From NCBI GenBank assembly GCA_035995185.1, contig DASYKT010000022.1:1-64000 (forward strand): a DNA stretch of 64,000 nucleotides, read 5' to 3'. This stretch comes from DASYKT01 sp035995185. Its GTDB lineage: Bacteria; Acidobacteriota; Blastocatellia; Pyrinomonadales; Pyrinomonadaceae. The position numbers and the translations under genes are program-made. The notes under the pieces are model-generated. The model ran no database searches and was not told where the DNA came from. It worked only from the letters and a program-made list of their open reading frames with translations. Below, in pieces: positions 41,878-54,381 of this stretch (its first letter is position 1; the number at the start of each line of letters is the position of its first letter).

Positions 41878-44082
41878 ATGAAATCCACACTTTCGATCCT
41901 TTTGCTGCTTATTTTTGCCTTAACGGTGCCTGCCCAAATGCGGAACACGCGCCGTCCGGTGCCGGTGAGGCCCGTATCTATAAAGACAGTCACGAAGCCG
42001 GCGGCGCCCGCGCCCGAAGCGGGAGCGCAATTACCCATAAAACGGGTCATTCTTTATTCCAACGGCGTGGCCTATATTGAGCGGCGCGGTATGGTCAGCG
42101 GCGACGCTCGCATCGATCTTTCGTTCAAACAATCGCAGGTCGACGACGTGCTGAAATCGATGGTCGTGCTCGACCTCGGCCAGGGACGCATCGGTGCGGT
42201 CAGCTACAATTCGTCCGCCCCGCCCTCGGCAAAAATGAACGAGATACCTTTCGGCGTCGATTCGGACACCGAATCGGGCGGCGGCCTGGCCGGCGTGCTA
42301 AAGCAGCTTCAGGGAGCCCGGGTGCTGGTCACTTCGACCAAAGGCCCGGCGACGGGATCTATTCTTACCGTCGAAAAACGCATTTTGAAAACCGACAAGA
42401 CCGAAAGCGAAGTTTATGCACTGGTCATCGCCTCAGAAACGGGCGAGATATCGAGCTTTGATCTTTCGGACGTCCGCAGTGTAAAGCTTTTGGATTCAGA
42501 CACCCGCCGCGACGTCAACGAATTTGCCAACGCTACCGCCAGCGCGCGGCGGCGCGATGCAAAGACGATCACCGTCACCTCGGAAGGCAGCGGGCAGCGC
42601 GAAATGGTGGTGAGCTACACCATCGCCGCGCCGATCTGGAAAACAACCTACCGCGTGGTGCTCGATAATGAAGGCAAGCCGTTTTTCCAGGGTTGGGCGA
42701 TCGTCGATAACGTAAGCGACGAGGATTGGACAGCCGTGAAGCTTTCGCTCGTCTCCGGCACGCCGATCTCTTTTATTCAACCGATCCAAAAACCGATGTA
42801 CCGTTATCGCCCGGTAATTCCTATTCCTGCGGACTTAAATCTCGACCCTCAGATTTATGAAGAAGGCGAAAGCGCCGGGGTCGGCATGGGGCGTGGCTCA
42901 GGCACCGCGGGGGGCGTTGTCAATGTGACCAACAGCGCGGATGTAAGCGCGGCACGCATATCCGCACAGCAGATAAATTCTCTGCCGATAAGCGGAGCTC
43001 AAAACAACTATATGAACAGCATGAACAGCGCGCCCGGCGCGACCGCTGAAACCACCGTGAGCGAGGCACTTTCCAACAATCGCTCGGGCGTGGAAACGGC
43101 CGCTACCGGCGAAGAGATCGGCGATCTTTTTGAATACCGCATCGATCAACCGATCACCGTCAACCGTGACCGCTCAGCGCTGATCCCGATCGTCCAAACC
43201 AAAATGACGGGCGAGCGGATCTCCATCTACAACGAAGCAACGCGCAGGGACCGCCCGATGTCGGGCCTGCTCCTGCAAAATACCACGACGCTGACGTTGG
43301 AAAACGGCAGCTTGACCGTCCTCGACCGCGATGCTTATGCCGGTGAGGCTTTGATGGAAAGGCTAAAACCCAAAGAACAGCGCCTGATCTCATTCGCACT
43401 GGACCTGGGCACGCTGGTCACGATCAAAGATGAAGAAGTGCGCGCGCCGGCCAAACTCATCAAGGCGGTGAACGGCGTTTTACAAGTGCATTATTTTCAG
43501 TCAGACCGCAAGATCTATAAACTCAGCAACCAGACCGACCGGCAAAAGATCGTCTATATCGAACACCCGGTACGAGGGGGATGGGAACTTTCCGAAGACA
43601 CCACGGCGCCGGCCCTGACCACGCAAAAATATTATCGTTTTCGTATCGTGCTGGAACCGTTTGCCAAAGCGGAATTGCCGGTCACCGAACGCCAGGGATT
43701 GGTGGATAGCTACCAGATAGGAAACCTGAGCAAAACCGATCTCGAACTTTTTGTCCAGCGAAAATATATCTCCGCCGAAACCCGAGCGGCGCTGGAAAAA
43801 TTTATCAACCTGCGCTCTCAGATCCACCAGATCGACGCGCGGCTGGAAGCTTTTGAAGCTGAAGAAGAAAAGATATCCGACGACCAAAAGCGTCTGCGCG
43901 AAAACATCGAGGCGCTGGCGAAAACTCCGGAAGCCAAAACGCTGATCGCGCGCTACATCGCCAAAGCGAACGAACAGGAATCGCGCCTGGAAGCGATCGA
44001 CAAGGAACGCAAAATGCTCGAGCAACAAAAACAAACTCTGGAAAATGAGCTGGGAGTGGAGATCCTGAAATTTAGTCTTTAA
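41878..44082 (+). CDS. DUF4139-domain secreted protein
   Basis: A 734-residue protein with a signal peptide (ILLLLIFALTVPAQ). It contains the DUF4139 architecture: N-terminal strands KRVILYSNGVAYIERRG, the segment VVSYTIAAPIWKTTYRVVLD, SLVSGTPISFIQ, and the C-terminal half ending in a long coiled coil (about 650-730, EEEKISDDQKRLRENIEAL). Residues about 330-415 are a low-complexity Gly/Ser/Asn/Ala insert (GVGMGRGSGTAGG, NNYMNSMNSAPG). The family is widespread in envelopes but its function is unknown; some members are called MuiA-like. GGAGGAGAGG lies 7 bases before the start. Confidence 0.85.
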   Translation: MKSTLSILLLLIFALTVPAQMRNTRRPVPVRPVSIKTVTKPAAPAPEAGAQLPIKRVILYSNGVAYIERRGMVSGDARIDLSFKQSQVDDVLKSMVVLDLGQGRIGAVSYNSSAPPSAKMNEIPFGVDSDTESGGGLAGVLKQLQGARVLVTSTKGPATGSILTVEKRILKTDKTESEVYALVIASETGEISSFDLSDVRSVKLLDSDTRRDVNEFANATASARRRDAKTITVTSEGSGQREMVVSYTIAAPIWKTTYRVVLDNEGKPFFQGWAIVDNVSDEDWTAVKLSLVSGTPISFIQPIQKPMYRYRPVIPIPADLNLDPQIYEEGESAGVGMGRGSGTAGGVVNVTNSADVSAARISAQQINSLPISGAQNNYMNSMNSAPGATAETTVSEALSNNRSGVETAATGEEIGDLFEYRIDQPITVNRDRSALIPIVQTKMTGERISIYNEATRRDRPMSGLLLQNTTTLTLENGSLTVLDRDAYAGEALMERLKPKEQRLISFALDLGTLVTIKDEEVRAPAKLIKAVNGVLQVHYFQSDRKIYKLSNQTDRQKIVYIEHPVRGGWELSEDTTAPALTTQKYYRFRIVLEPFAKAELPVTERQGLVDSYQIGNLSKTDLELFVQRKYISAETRAALEKFINLRSQIHQIDARLEAFEAEEEKISDDQKRLRENIEALAKTPEAKTLIARYIAKANEQESRLEAIDKERKMLEQQKQTLENELGVEILKFSL

Positions 44083-44083
44083 A

Positions 44084-44203
44084 GTCTGGATAGTCTAGGA
44101 AAGTCTGGGAAGTCTGGGAAGCTAAGATCTCTAGACTCTCAAAACTCTCTAGACTCTCTAGACTTCCCTGGACTTTCCTAGACTTTCCTAGACTTTCTCG
44201 ACT
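44084..44203. repeat. Simple-sequence array of AGTCTGG / CTAGACTTTCC
   Basis: About four AGTCT(G/A)GGA units (44084-44120) are followed by about nine inverted AGACT units (44129-44200). Each half is a tandem array and the two halves are complementary, so the whole can form a long hairpin between two convergent genes. Confidence 0.8.
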
Positions 44204-47055
44204 TATTTCCTGTGGTAGCTTGGGTCGCAATACAGGATCGGCTCGCTTCCGGCCTTGAATTTTTTCGGCACCATGATGGGGCAGGTTGGCGAGGCGCGCA
44301 GGCCGCTGGTCGGGCAGATCTGCACCATGATGGTCCTCTCCGTATCAACCCGGCCTGGCTGACGGGTTTTATTCCCCGACTGCTCTTTTTCCAACTCTTC
44401 GAGCGGCATTTCCAGTTTTTCAACGGGCGTTTTTTCCGGCACCGGTGTCGGCGATTCATTGCCCGGGATCGGCAGTTCTTCGACCGGCGTTTCTTCCAAA
44501 GATTCGTTCGCGCCAAAATTTTTGTTCGGGACCGTACCACCGACAAAAAGTTCGATGCGGCGAAATTCCACAGGCACATCTTCGATCTTGGGCGCTTCCG
44601 GTTCCGGCATTTCGACGTCTTCCAGAGGCGAGTTTGAATCTTTATTGGCGTTTAGCTGTTTTTCCGTTTCCTTGACCGTTTGAATATTCGAAGCTTCATT
44701 GTCGGTTAGCTCGCGGATGAGTTTTCCGTTGCGGATATCGATCTCGGCTTTGCGGATCCCGCCGGGTTCCGTCCAATCCCCGTTCCATTCCGGGTGCTGA
44801 CCGAGCGCTTCTTTCATAAAATCCGCCCAGATCGGCAGCGCAGAATCCGCGCCCTTCATTCCCAGATCGGAACCGTCGTCAAACCCGACATAGACCACGC
44901 AGACCAGGTTGGGTGTAAATCCGGCAAACCACCCGTCACGCGAAGTCCCGGTCTTCCCCGCTATCCCGGTTTTGCCGGCGACGTTGTTAAAACCCCACGC
45001 GTGCAGATCGGCGGCGGTGCCGCGGTTGACCACGTCTTTCATAATGTCGGTCATTATATAGGCCACGTCCTGGCGCACTATCTCGGTCTTTTGCGTGGTG
45101 GGCGCGGTAACCGTGCGCCCGTCACCACCGGTAACGCGGTTCACCGCCACGGGCGATGTCTTCTGTCCCAGGTTGGCAAAGGTCGTGTAGGCGGTCGCCA
45201 CTTCAAGCGGGGTCGCTTCGGCGGTGCCGAGCGCCATCGAGGGATAGGCCTTGGCCACTTTTGGAAAACCGGCCTTGGCGGCAAAGTTCATCACCTTGCC
45301 GATATTAAGCTCCATCGCCAGATCGACGGTGATGACATTTTTGCTTTTTACCAGCGCGTCGCGCAGCGTCATTTCCTTGTTGCTGAAAGTATCGCCGAAA
45401 TTATTTGGCGAATAACTTTCGTTGCCGTAGGTAAAGGTTTTCGGTTCGTCTTTAAAAATGGTGGCCGCGGTAAAAACACGCGAGCCAAAATCGTAGGCGG
45501 AATTAATAGCCGACGCATAGACGAAAGGTTTAAAGACCGAACCCGGCTGGCGCATGGCGTCCGTCGCGCGGTTGAATTGGTTCTGCAGAAAATCACGGCC
45601 GCCGATCATCGCCTTGATCTCGCCGGTTTTCGGATTTAATGCGATCAGCGCCGCTTGCAGATCGCCCTTTTTTCGCTTGGGAAAGCTTTTGTCCAGCTTG
45701 TCCAGCCGCTTGGTGACCGCTTCATAGGCGGCGCGCTGCAGATCGACGTCGATGGTCGTATAAACGCGCAGGTGCTGCAGCGCATCGGGATCGGAAACGA
45801 TCGAGTTCAATTGCTGCTCGGCATAGCCGGTAAAATACGGCATGTCCAGCAGCTCCGGGCGGCTGGCGATCTGCACCAACTGCAGCGGGGTGCTTTTTGC
45901 CTCGGCGAGCTGCGTCTGATCGATCTGGCCGGACTCCATCATCGATTCCAACACCTGGTTGCGGCGCTCGGTGGCTTTTTCCAGGTTCTTGTAGGGGTTG
46001 TAACGATTCGGGCTGCGAATGATACCGGCCAAAAAAGCGGCTTCGGGCAGCGTCAGGGCCGAGACGTCTTTGCCGAAATATGCATTCGATCCTTCACCCA
46101 CGCCGTAGATGGAAAAACCGGCCTGCTGCCCGAGATAGATCTGATTGGCGTAAAGCTCGAAGATCTGTTCTTTGGAAAGCCGCGTTTCCAAAATGACGGA
46201 CATATAGGCTTCGGTGGCTTTGCGCGTCCAGCTTTTCTCCGACGTCAGCAAAAGGTTTTTCACCAATTGCTGCGTTATGCTCGAACCGCCCTGCCGAGCG
46301 ATCGGCGAATTGTCGTCATCATCCAGCCGGCGCCAAAAGGCGCGCGCGATACCGCGAAAGTTCACGCCGTAGTGTTCGAAGAAGCCGCGATCCTCGGTCG
46401 TGACCATCGCCTTGATCAATTGCGGCGGCAGGTCTTTAAAGCTGATTACTTTGCGGCGGCCGTTCTCTTCGTTCGTAATGGAGCTGAGAATTTTTGGCTC
46501 AAGCTGCGCCGCCGTCATGGTTTGCTGGTTTTGAGAATTGCCGATAGATGCGACCGAGTTATTACCCTTGACAAATTTTACCGTCAGCGGCTGATACTGC
46601 TGCGCCCCGTCGAGGACCCCGGTAATGCCGGGTTCGATCAGGAAAGAATTGCCGTCCCAGGCGTAGCGACTGCGCTGCGGGTCGGCCTGCTGGTTTTTCT
46701 CGATATAACCCGCCGATTTCAAATAGGTTATCAGGCCATCGGGCGTGATATTTTCCCCGACTTTAAGAGTTTTAGGCGCGGAATATACCCCGGCTGAGCG
46801 CGTAAAGACATCGCCGCGCAAAAGCCCGTCAACCCGCTCCGAGTATTCGAACCAGAAGTAGGTAAGTGTCAGAAAAACGCCGATAATGGCCAGCAGACAC
46901 ACTCCGACCGTGATCGGATGGAAAACAAACCTCAGCACCCGCCGGAAAAATCCGGGTTTTGGCTCTTTGAACGCGGCTATCCGGGGGCCTTTCCGTTTTT
47001 TGGGGTCAAAACCGGGCGGCTGCGGTCTTTTTTTTACTTGGATCTGATCGGCCAT
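44203..47055 (-). CDS. Class A penicillin-binding protein (glycosyltransferase/transpeptidase)
   Basis: A 950-residue bifunctional peptidoglycan synthase. A basic cytoplasmic tail is followed by a membrane helix (about 48-70) and a UB2H-like region (about 80-160). The GT51 domain has the catalytic glutamate in TTEDRGFFEHYG (E221) and QGGSSITQQLVKNLLL. The transpeptidase has SVFK (506-509), SKN (571-573) and KTGTS (701-705), preceded by an extra KTG (KTGIAGKTGTS). A proline/glutamate-rich linker (about 800-895) leads to a C-terminal tail with three cysteines (QICPTSG, SPTCP, YCDP). It is longer than typical PBP1 because of that tail. Monocistronic. Confidence 0.93.
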   Translation of the reverse strand: MADQIQVKKRPQPPGFDPKKRKGPRIAAFKEPKPGFFRRVLRFVFHPITVGVCLLAIIGVFLTLTYFWFEYSERVDGLLRGDVFTRSAGVYSAPKTLKVGENITPDGLITYLKSAGYIEKNQQADPQRSRYAWDGNSFLIEPGITGVLDGAQQYQPLTVKFVKGNNSVASIGNSQNQQTMTAAQLEPKILSSITNEENGRRKVISFKDLPPQLIKAMVTTEDRGFFEHYGVNFRGIARAFWRRLDDDDNSPIARQGGSSITQQLVKNLLLTSEKSWTRKATEAYMSVILETRLSKEQIFELYANQIYLGQQAGFSIYGVGEGSNAYFGKDVSALTLPEAAFLAGIIRSPNRYNPYKNLEKATERRNQVLESMMESGQIDQTQLAEAKSTPLQLVQIASRPELLDMPYFTGYAEQQLNSIVSDPDALQHLRVYTTIDVDLQRAAYEAVTKRLDKLDKSFPKRKKGDLQAALIALNPKTGEIKAMIGGRDFLQNQFNRATDAMRQPGSVFKPFVYASAINSAYDFGSRVFTAATIFKDEPKTFTYGNESYSPNNFGDTFSNKEMTLRDALVKSKNVITVDLAMELNIGKVMNFAAKAGFPKVAKAYPSMALGTAEATPLEVATAYTTFANLGQKTSPVAVNRVTGGDGRTVTAPTTQKTEIVRQDVAYIMTDIMKDVVNRGTAADLHAWGFNNVAGKTGIAGKTGTSRDGWFAGFTPNLVCVVYVGFDDGSDLGMKGADSALPIWADFMKEALGQHPEWNGDWTEPGGIRKAEIDIRNGKLIRELTDNEASNIQTVKETEKQLNANKDSNSPLEDVEMPEPEAPKIEDVPVEFRRIELFVGGTVPNKNFGANESLEETPVEELPIPGNESPTPVPEKTPVEKLEMPLEELEKEQSGNKTRQPGRVDTERTIMVQICPTSGLRASPTCPIMVPKKFKAGSEPILYCDPSYHRK

Positions 47056-47229
47056 TCCAGGGCAAAGGAAAGTAGTAAAGAAGCCTTAAAAGCTGGCAAA
47101 ATACTGATAATGTGGGCCAGTTCCCTATAACTTTTGTACCATTTACAAGGGGATAAAACAAGTTTTTGATTTTATGATCTCTGTGGTATTGGCCATAAAT
47201 AAACGACTCATCTCCGAGGGTGAATGATA

Positions 47230-47302
47230 TTTCGTGTGTTTAGTGTGATTCGTGGTTAAAATCTCCCGGAAATTTACCACGAAACGCACGAAAAACACGA
47301 AA
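47230..47302. repeat. REP-like inverted pair, family A
   Basis: TTTCGTGTGTTTAGTGTGA then TTCGTGGTTA, inverted at 47273-47302 (TTTACCACGAAACGCACGAA...). The spacer is only about 14 bases. Confidence 0.85.
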
Positions 47303-47370
47303 CATAAAGTAATTCACAATCGGAAATCTAAAATCCAAAATCCAAAATCGAAATTTTTATGGCTTCCAAG

Positions 47371-47376
47371 TATAAT
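47371..47376 (+). promoter_or_regulatory. Candidate -10 box of carB
   Basis: TATAAT lies 32 bases before the carB ATG, giving a leader of about 25 bases. The -35 match is poor. Confidence 0.35.
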
Positions 47377-47408
47377 ACTCTTTCGAACATCTTCTTTTTA
47401 TTTAGCTA

Positions 47409-50642
<3,234 letters not shown>

Positions 50643-50644
50643 AT

Positions 50645-52309
50645 ATGTGCAAAAGAGTTGCTTTGATAGTTTCGCTATTGTTGTTGATCTTTGTCGCCCA
50701 CTCTTCCGCTCAACGCACGTTCACCGAAAGAGCGTTGGGCTCCGGCGGGCCGCTGATGCCTGAGCAGGCGGCTTATGACGTGAAGTCTTACGACCTGTCA
50801 GTGAAAGTGAACATTGAGGAGAAGTCGATCGAGGGTGTGTTGACCGTAAAGGCGGCGATAGTAAAACCGCTCGATAAATTCGTACTCGATCTGCACGATA
50901 CTTTTATCGTTGATTCGGTAAAAAGCGGAAACGCAGCGCTCACTTTCAAACGCACGGACAAGCAGATCTGGATCGACCTGCCCCGTCATATGACGCCCGG
51001 GCAAGCCGCTAACATTACGGTGGTTTATCACGGCGTGCCGCGCAGCGCGCCGCACCCGCCGTGGGTGGGCGGTTTTGTCTGGTCGAAATCGAAGGACGGT
51101 TCGCCGTGGTTTGCGACCGCCGTGCAAAACGACGGCGCGGACATCTGGTTTCCATGCAAAGATCACCCTTCGGACAAACCGGAAACAGCTTCGCTGCATT
51201 TCACCGTACCCAAAACGCTCGTCGCTGCCTCAAACGGCAAGCTTCAGTCGATCAAGGAGAACAGCGATGGCACCAGCACCTATAACTGGTTCGTTTCGCA
51301 GCCGATCGCAAATTACTGCATCGCACTCAATGTCGGCCCCTATAAACTGATCAAGGACACTGTTCCGACCGTTGCCGGCGGAACGATCCCCGTCTGGTTT
51401 TACGTCTTGCCCGAGGATGCGGATAAAGCGCCCGCGCTGCTCGACCAGCTGAAAAAATTCAACGCGTTCTTTGAATCATATCTCGGGCCCTACCCTTTCC
51501 GCGCGGACAAGATCGGCATCGCCGAAACGCCGCACCTCGGCATGGAGCACCAGAGCATCACCGCCTACGGCAACGGATTTAAGAACAACTCCGATGGCTT
51601 TGACGGATTGCTCGAACACGAGTTTGGCCACGAATGGTTTGCAAATCTTATCACCGGAAAAGATTGGGCCGATATGTGGCTGCAGGAAGGCTTTCAGTCT
51701 TTTATGGATACGCTTTACGTCGAAAAATTAAAAGGTAAAGATGCGTATTTCGCGGAAATGTCCGGCCGCCAGAGAGGCTTTCACAATGTCCGCGCCGTGG
51801 CGCCTCGCGAGGCTACCTCCACGCTGCAGATTTATTTCCTCGCGCCTGATTACGTCAAAAGCGACGGCGATATTTACGGCAAAGGCGCCTATACTTTAAG
51901 CACGATGCGTTTCTACCTGGGCGACGATATGTTCTTTAAAATGCTGCGCCGCTGGACCTATTCCACGCCGGAGATGGAAAAGGTCACCAACGGAGAACAG
52001 GAAAAGATCGTCACCACCGATGATTTTCTCGCGCACGTAAATAAATTTACCGGCAAGGATATGACCTGGTTCTTTAACATCTATCTGCGCCAGCCGAAAC
52101 TGCCTAAACTGATCGCCGAAGCCAGCGGAAACAAGCTGAACTTGCGCTGGGAAACTCCCGATAAACTGCCCTTCCCGATGCCTGTCGAAGTAGAAATGGG
52201 CGGTGAGATAAAAAGGGTGGAAATGCCGGATGGCAAAGGTTCTATCGAGATCCCGAAGGACACGGAATACATTGTCGATCCGCACCGCTGGGTGTTGAAA
52301 GAACAATGA
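50645..52309 (+). CDS. Secreted M1-family metallo-aminopeptidase
   Basis: A 554-residue zinc aminopeptidase. A signal peptide (VSLLLLIFVAHSSAQ) is followed by the N-terminal beta-saddle domain. The substrate loop is GMEH (299-302, a variant of the usual G-x-M-E-N). The zinc site is HEFGHEWF (325-332) with the third ligand E348 in LQEGFQSF. It is shorter than the roughly 850-residue PepN type because the large C-terminal helical domain is absent. It follows carB by 2 bases and a strong terminator ends the unit. Confidence 0.9.
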   Translation: MCKRVALIVSLLLLIFVAHSSAQRTFTERALGSGGPLMPEQAAYDVKSYDLSVKVNIEEKSIEGVLTVKAAIVKPLDKFVLDLHDTFIVDSVKSGNAALTFKRTDKQIWIDLPRHMTPGQAANITVVYHGVPRSAPHPPWVGGFVWSKSKDGSPWFATAVQNDGADIWFPCKDHPSDKPETASLHFTVPKTLVAASNGKLQSIKENSDGTSTYNWFVSQPIANYCIALNVGPYKLIKDTVPTVAGGTIPVWFYVLPEDADKAPALLDQLKKFNAFFESYLGPYPFRADKIGIAETPHLGMEHQSITAYGNGFKNNSDGFDGLLEHEFGHEWFANLITGKDWADMWLQEGFQSFMDTLYVEKLKGKDAYFAEMSGRQRGFHNVRAVAPREATSTLQIYFLAPDYVKSDGDIYGKGAYTLSTMRFYLGDDMFFKMLRRWTYSTPEMEKVTNGEQEKIVTTDDFLAHVNKFTGKDMTWFFNIYLRQPKLPKLIAEASGNKLNLRWETPDKLPFPMPVEVEMGGEIKRVEMPDGKGSIEIPKDTEYIVDPHRWVLKEQ

Positions 52310-52342
52310 TCTCCGGGCGGCGCCCGGCATTAAAATGACAGT

Positions 52343-52376
52343 AAAGGCCCGGCGTGATACCAGCGCCGGGCCTTTT
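52343..52376 (+). terminator. Terminator of carB-M1 unit
   Basis: A 12-bp stem AAAGGCCCGGCG / CGCCGGGCCTTT with a 9-base loop and TTTT end. Confidence 0.88.
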
Positions 52377-52389
52377 GCATGCAGGCGGA

Positions 52390-53364
52390 TCACCGAAGTT
52401 TTGCCTGGAATGATCTCATCATTTCGACGAACTTAGCGGAACCGGAAAAACCCGTGTCGGTTTGCCATTGAGCTATCCGCTCGTTGATATTTTCCACCGT
52501 ATACACATTTTGATTTTTCCTGAAATCTTTGGACGCGGGAATAATAGCGATCAAAACCCCATCACCCTCGATATTCAGCGCAAAAGTCTCGCTCTTTTTC
52601 GTGGGCACCGCGGAGGTTCCCTTCAGTTTCATGTTCAGGGCGACCGATCCTTCTCCCAGGTTGTCCGGCGGCCCGGTGTCGCCGATCACCGCCGCCACCG
52701 TCAAATTTGTTTTCGGATTAAAAGCAACGACCAGGTCTCCGACACGGGCGCCAAACGTTTTGACGGCATTCGTCCCGCCCACCAAAACCAGCGCCGGTAT
52801 CCTGATCGGATTTATTTGATTATCGACCTCGCACTCGCCTCTCTGGCCGACGGTAAGGCCATTTTTCAGAGCCGTCAGCGAGCCGAAATAACCTGTGAAT
52901 TCTCCCGATTTAAAGATGCAGGGAATATCTCTCCCGTTCTTTTTTTCCGCCGGGATGACGTTTGCCCAGTTGATCCTAAAACCCGGCGGAACGACCCAGT
53001 CGTGTTCTCTGAATTGCTCGAAAACACCGATCGCGGTGCCAAAGCTCGTCAGGCACAGGTTCTTCCCGGTAGATATCTTAACGATCGACATCGCGTTGCA
53101 AACGTTGTTGAGGGCCTTTACATTTCCGCGCGGGTCTTGCGGGTGATATGACAACGGCGAGCCGTCCGTATTAACGCGCAGCATGGTTTGAAACAGGATA
53201 ATGTTTTTTGCGGCGGTCCCTTGTTTTTTTAGCAGCAATACTTTTTTGATCTGGCCGTCGCTCTGTGTAAATGTTTTTGTTTGAGAAACCGAATAGGTCT
53301 GAGAGTGCGCGACACCGGACGCCATCGCCCAAGCGGCGATAACAAGTAACGCTTTGACTTTCAT
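52390..53364 (-). CDS. Secreted GH75-type protein (paralogue)
   Basis: A 324-residue protein with a signal peptide (LVIAAWAMASGVAHSQ). It shares with the 12411 gene the core order MLRVNTDGSP ... VGDLVVAFNPKTNLTVAAVIGD ... LGEGSVALNMKL, matching the GH75-type pattern. Residues GDTGPPDNLGEGS contain the acidic candidates. Overall identity to the other copy is low outside the core. Two ATGs are six bases apart; the second (53364) fits GAGG better (8 bases). Catalytic activity is uncertain. Confidence 0.6.
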   Translation of the reverse strand: MKVKALLVIAAWAMASGVAHSQTYSVSQTKTFTQSDGQIKKVLLLKKQGTAAKNIILFQTMLRVNTDGSPLSYHPQDPRGNVKALNNVCNAMSIVKISTGKNLCLTSFGTAIGVFEQFREHDWVVPPGFRINWANVIPAEKKNGRDIPCIFKSGEFTGYFGSLTALKNGLTVGQRGECEVDNQINPIRIPALVLVGGTNAVKTFGARVGDLVVAFNPKTNLTVAAVIGDTGPPDNLGEGSVALNMKLKGTSAVPTKKSETFALNIEGDGVLIAIIPASKDFRKNQNVYTVENINERIAQWQTDTGFSGSAKFVEMMRSFQAKLR

Positions 53365-53438
53365 GTTCATTTCCTCGCTTTGTAAAGTTTTCAGGCTGTC
53401 AATAAATATGACTTTTTACCGGAAAACCTTACGCCGAT

Positions 53439-54380
53439 CTACCGGCTAAAAGGCCAGATGGCTTTTTCCAATTCCCCGAGCGTGAAGTTCATCGCTTCCG
53501 GCCGGAGGCGTAAGGCGTATTTCCGCAGGTCGCTGCACTCGTAAAGAATGGTCAGCAGCATCAACCGCCGGCGCAGAGTTTCGTCGATATCCTTGTCCGC
53601 ATAGCCATAGGCGCGGAGGAATTCACGCTGTACTTCGCCTAGTCCCTGCATGACCAGCACGCCGGGCGCGACAAACTCGTATTCATGAAACCCGGTAAGC
53701 GAATCGGCAAAATCAAACAGGCCCGTGACCACCCATTCGTCTTTTTCTTTTTTCATCCGCAAGTTTCCGAAATGCACGTCGCCATGAAGAAAAACGGGTG
53801 AAGGCGCTTCCGGCAGCAGATGAAGGTTCTCTTCCAGATACCGCGGCAGGCTTTCCAGCCATTCGGGATTTGCCCCGGCGGCCCGCTGCCGTTCGAGGAC
53901 AGTTGCTATCTGATGACGGAGAAATGCGTTCCAATCAAAAGCGATCTCGCCTGCGTTATGTGAATGCAGCTCTTTTAACGCCGCACCGATCTTTGCGGCG
54001 AGCGCGGCCTGCTCACGCCGGTCCGATTTCTGCCATTCTTTCCACGCCATTGCGTCGCCTCGCAACTGTGTCATTACCAGGTAGTCATAGTTTTCGATAT
54101 TCCCCGCCGCCGCTATCTGCGGCACTTTTAGGCTTGTCTTGCCCCGGAGAAATTCGAGCGCCGCCTTTTCCCGCGCAAATCCCCGGCGAAACGGCGTGTA
54201 AATTTTGACGACATAACTTTCACCCGCCAGAAAAACCACGTTCTCGCCATACGGGGAGCGTCGCAGATCGTCCTCGACGATACCGTGCCTCCCGCAGATC
54301 GTTCGGGCAAAACCCTGCCAAAATTCATCCCGAAAATGCCGATCGAACCCTTCGCTGCTTGAAATTAAAGGAAAGCTCAT
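53439..54380 (-). CDS. Aminoglycoside-phosphotransferase-like kinase
   Basis: A 313-residue protein with an APH/choline kinase fold. An N-lobe lysine sits in SYVVKIYTPF. The catalytic loop is FLHGDVHFGNLR (Asp and Asn of the H-G-D-x5-N motif), and the metal-binding aspartate is in GLFDFADSLTG. This broad family phosphorylates small molecules or proteins; resistance should not be assumed. The start at 54380 lies one base from the divergent EamA start. The longer version (to 54482) would overlap that gene and is less likely. Confidence 0.75.
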   Translation of the reverse strand: MSFPLISSSEGFDRHFRDEFWQGFARTICGRHGIVEDDLRRSPYGENVVFLAGESYVVKIYTPFRRGFAREKAALEFLRGKTSLKVPQIAAAGNIENYDYLVMTQLRGDAMAWKEWQKSDRREQAALAAKIGAALKELHSHNAGEIAFDWNAFLRHQIATVLERQRAAGANPEWLESLPRYLEENLHLLPEAPSPVFLHGDVHFGNLRMKKEKDEWVVTGLFDFADSLTGFHEYEFVAPGVLVMQGLGEVQREFLRAYGYADKDIDETLRRRLMLLTILYECSDLRKYALRLRPEAMNFTLGELEKAIWPFSR

Positions 54381-54381
54381 T

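Larger units (their letters stand above)
47056..47408. other. Divergent intergenic region PBP1 / carB
   Basis: Contains the family-A repeat (47230-47302), a short AAAATCC tandem (about 47331-47349) and a TATAAT box (47371-47376) before carB. No gene. Confidence 0.5.

Noticed and set aside
53439..54380. Aminoglycoside resistance gene
   Set aside because: Only the broad kinase fold is supported; such proteins are common and mostly not resistance enzymes.
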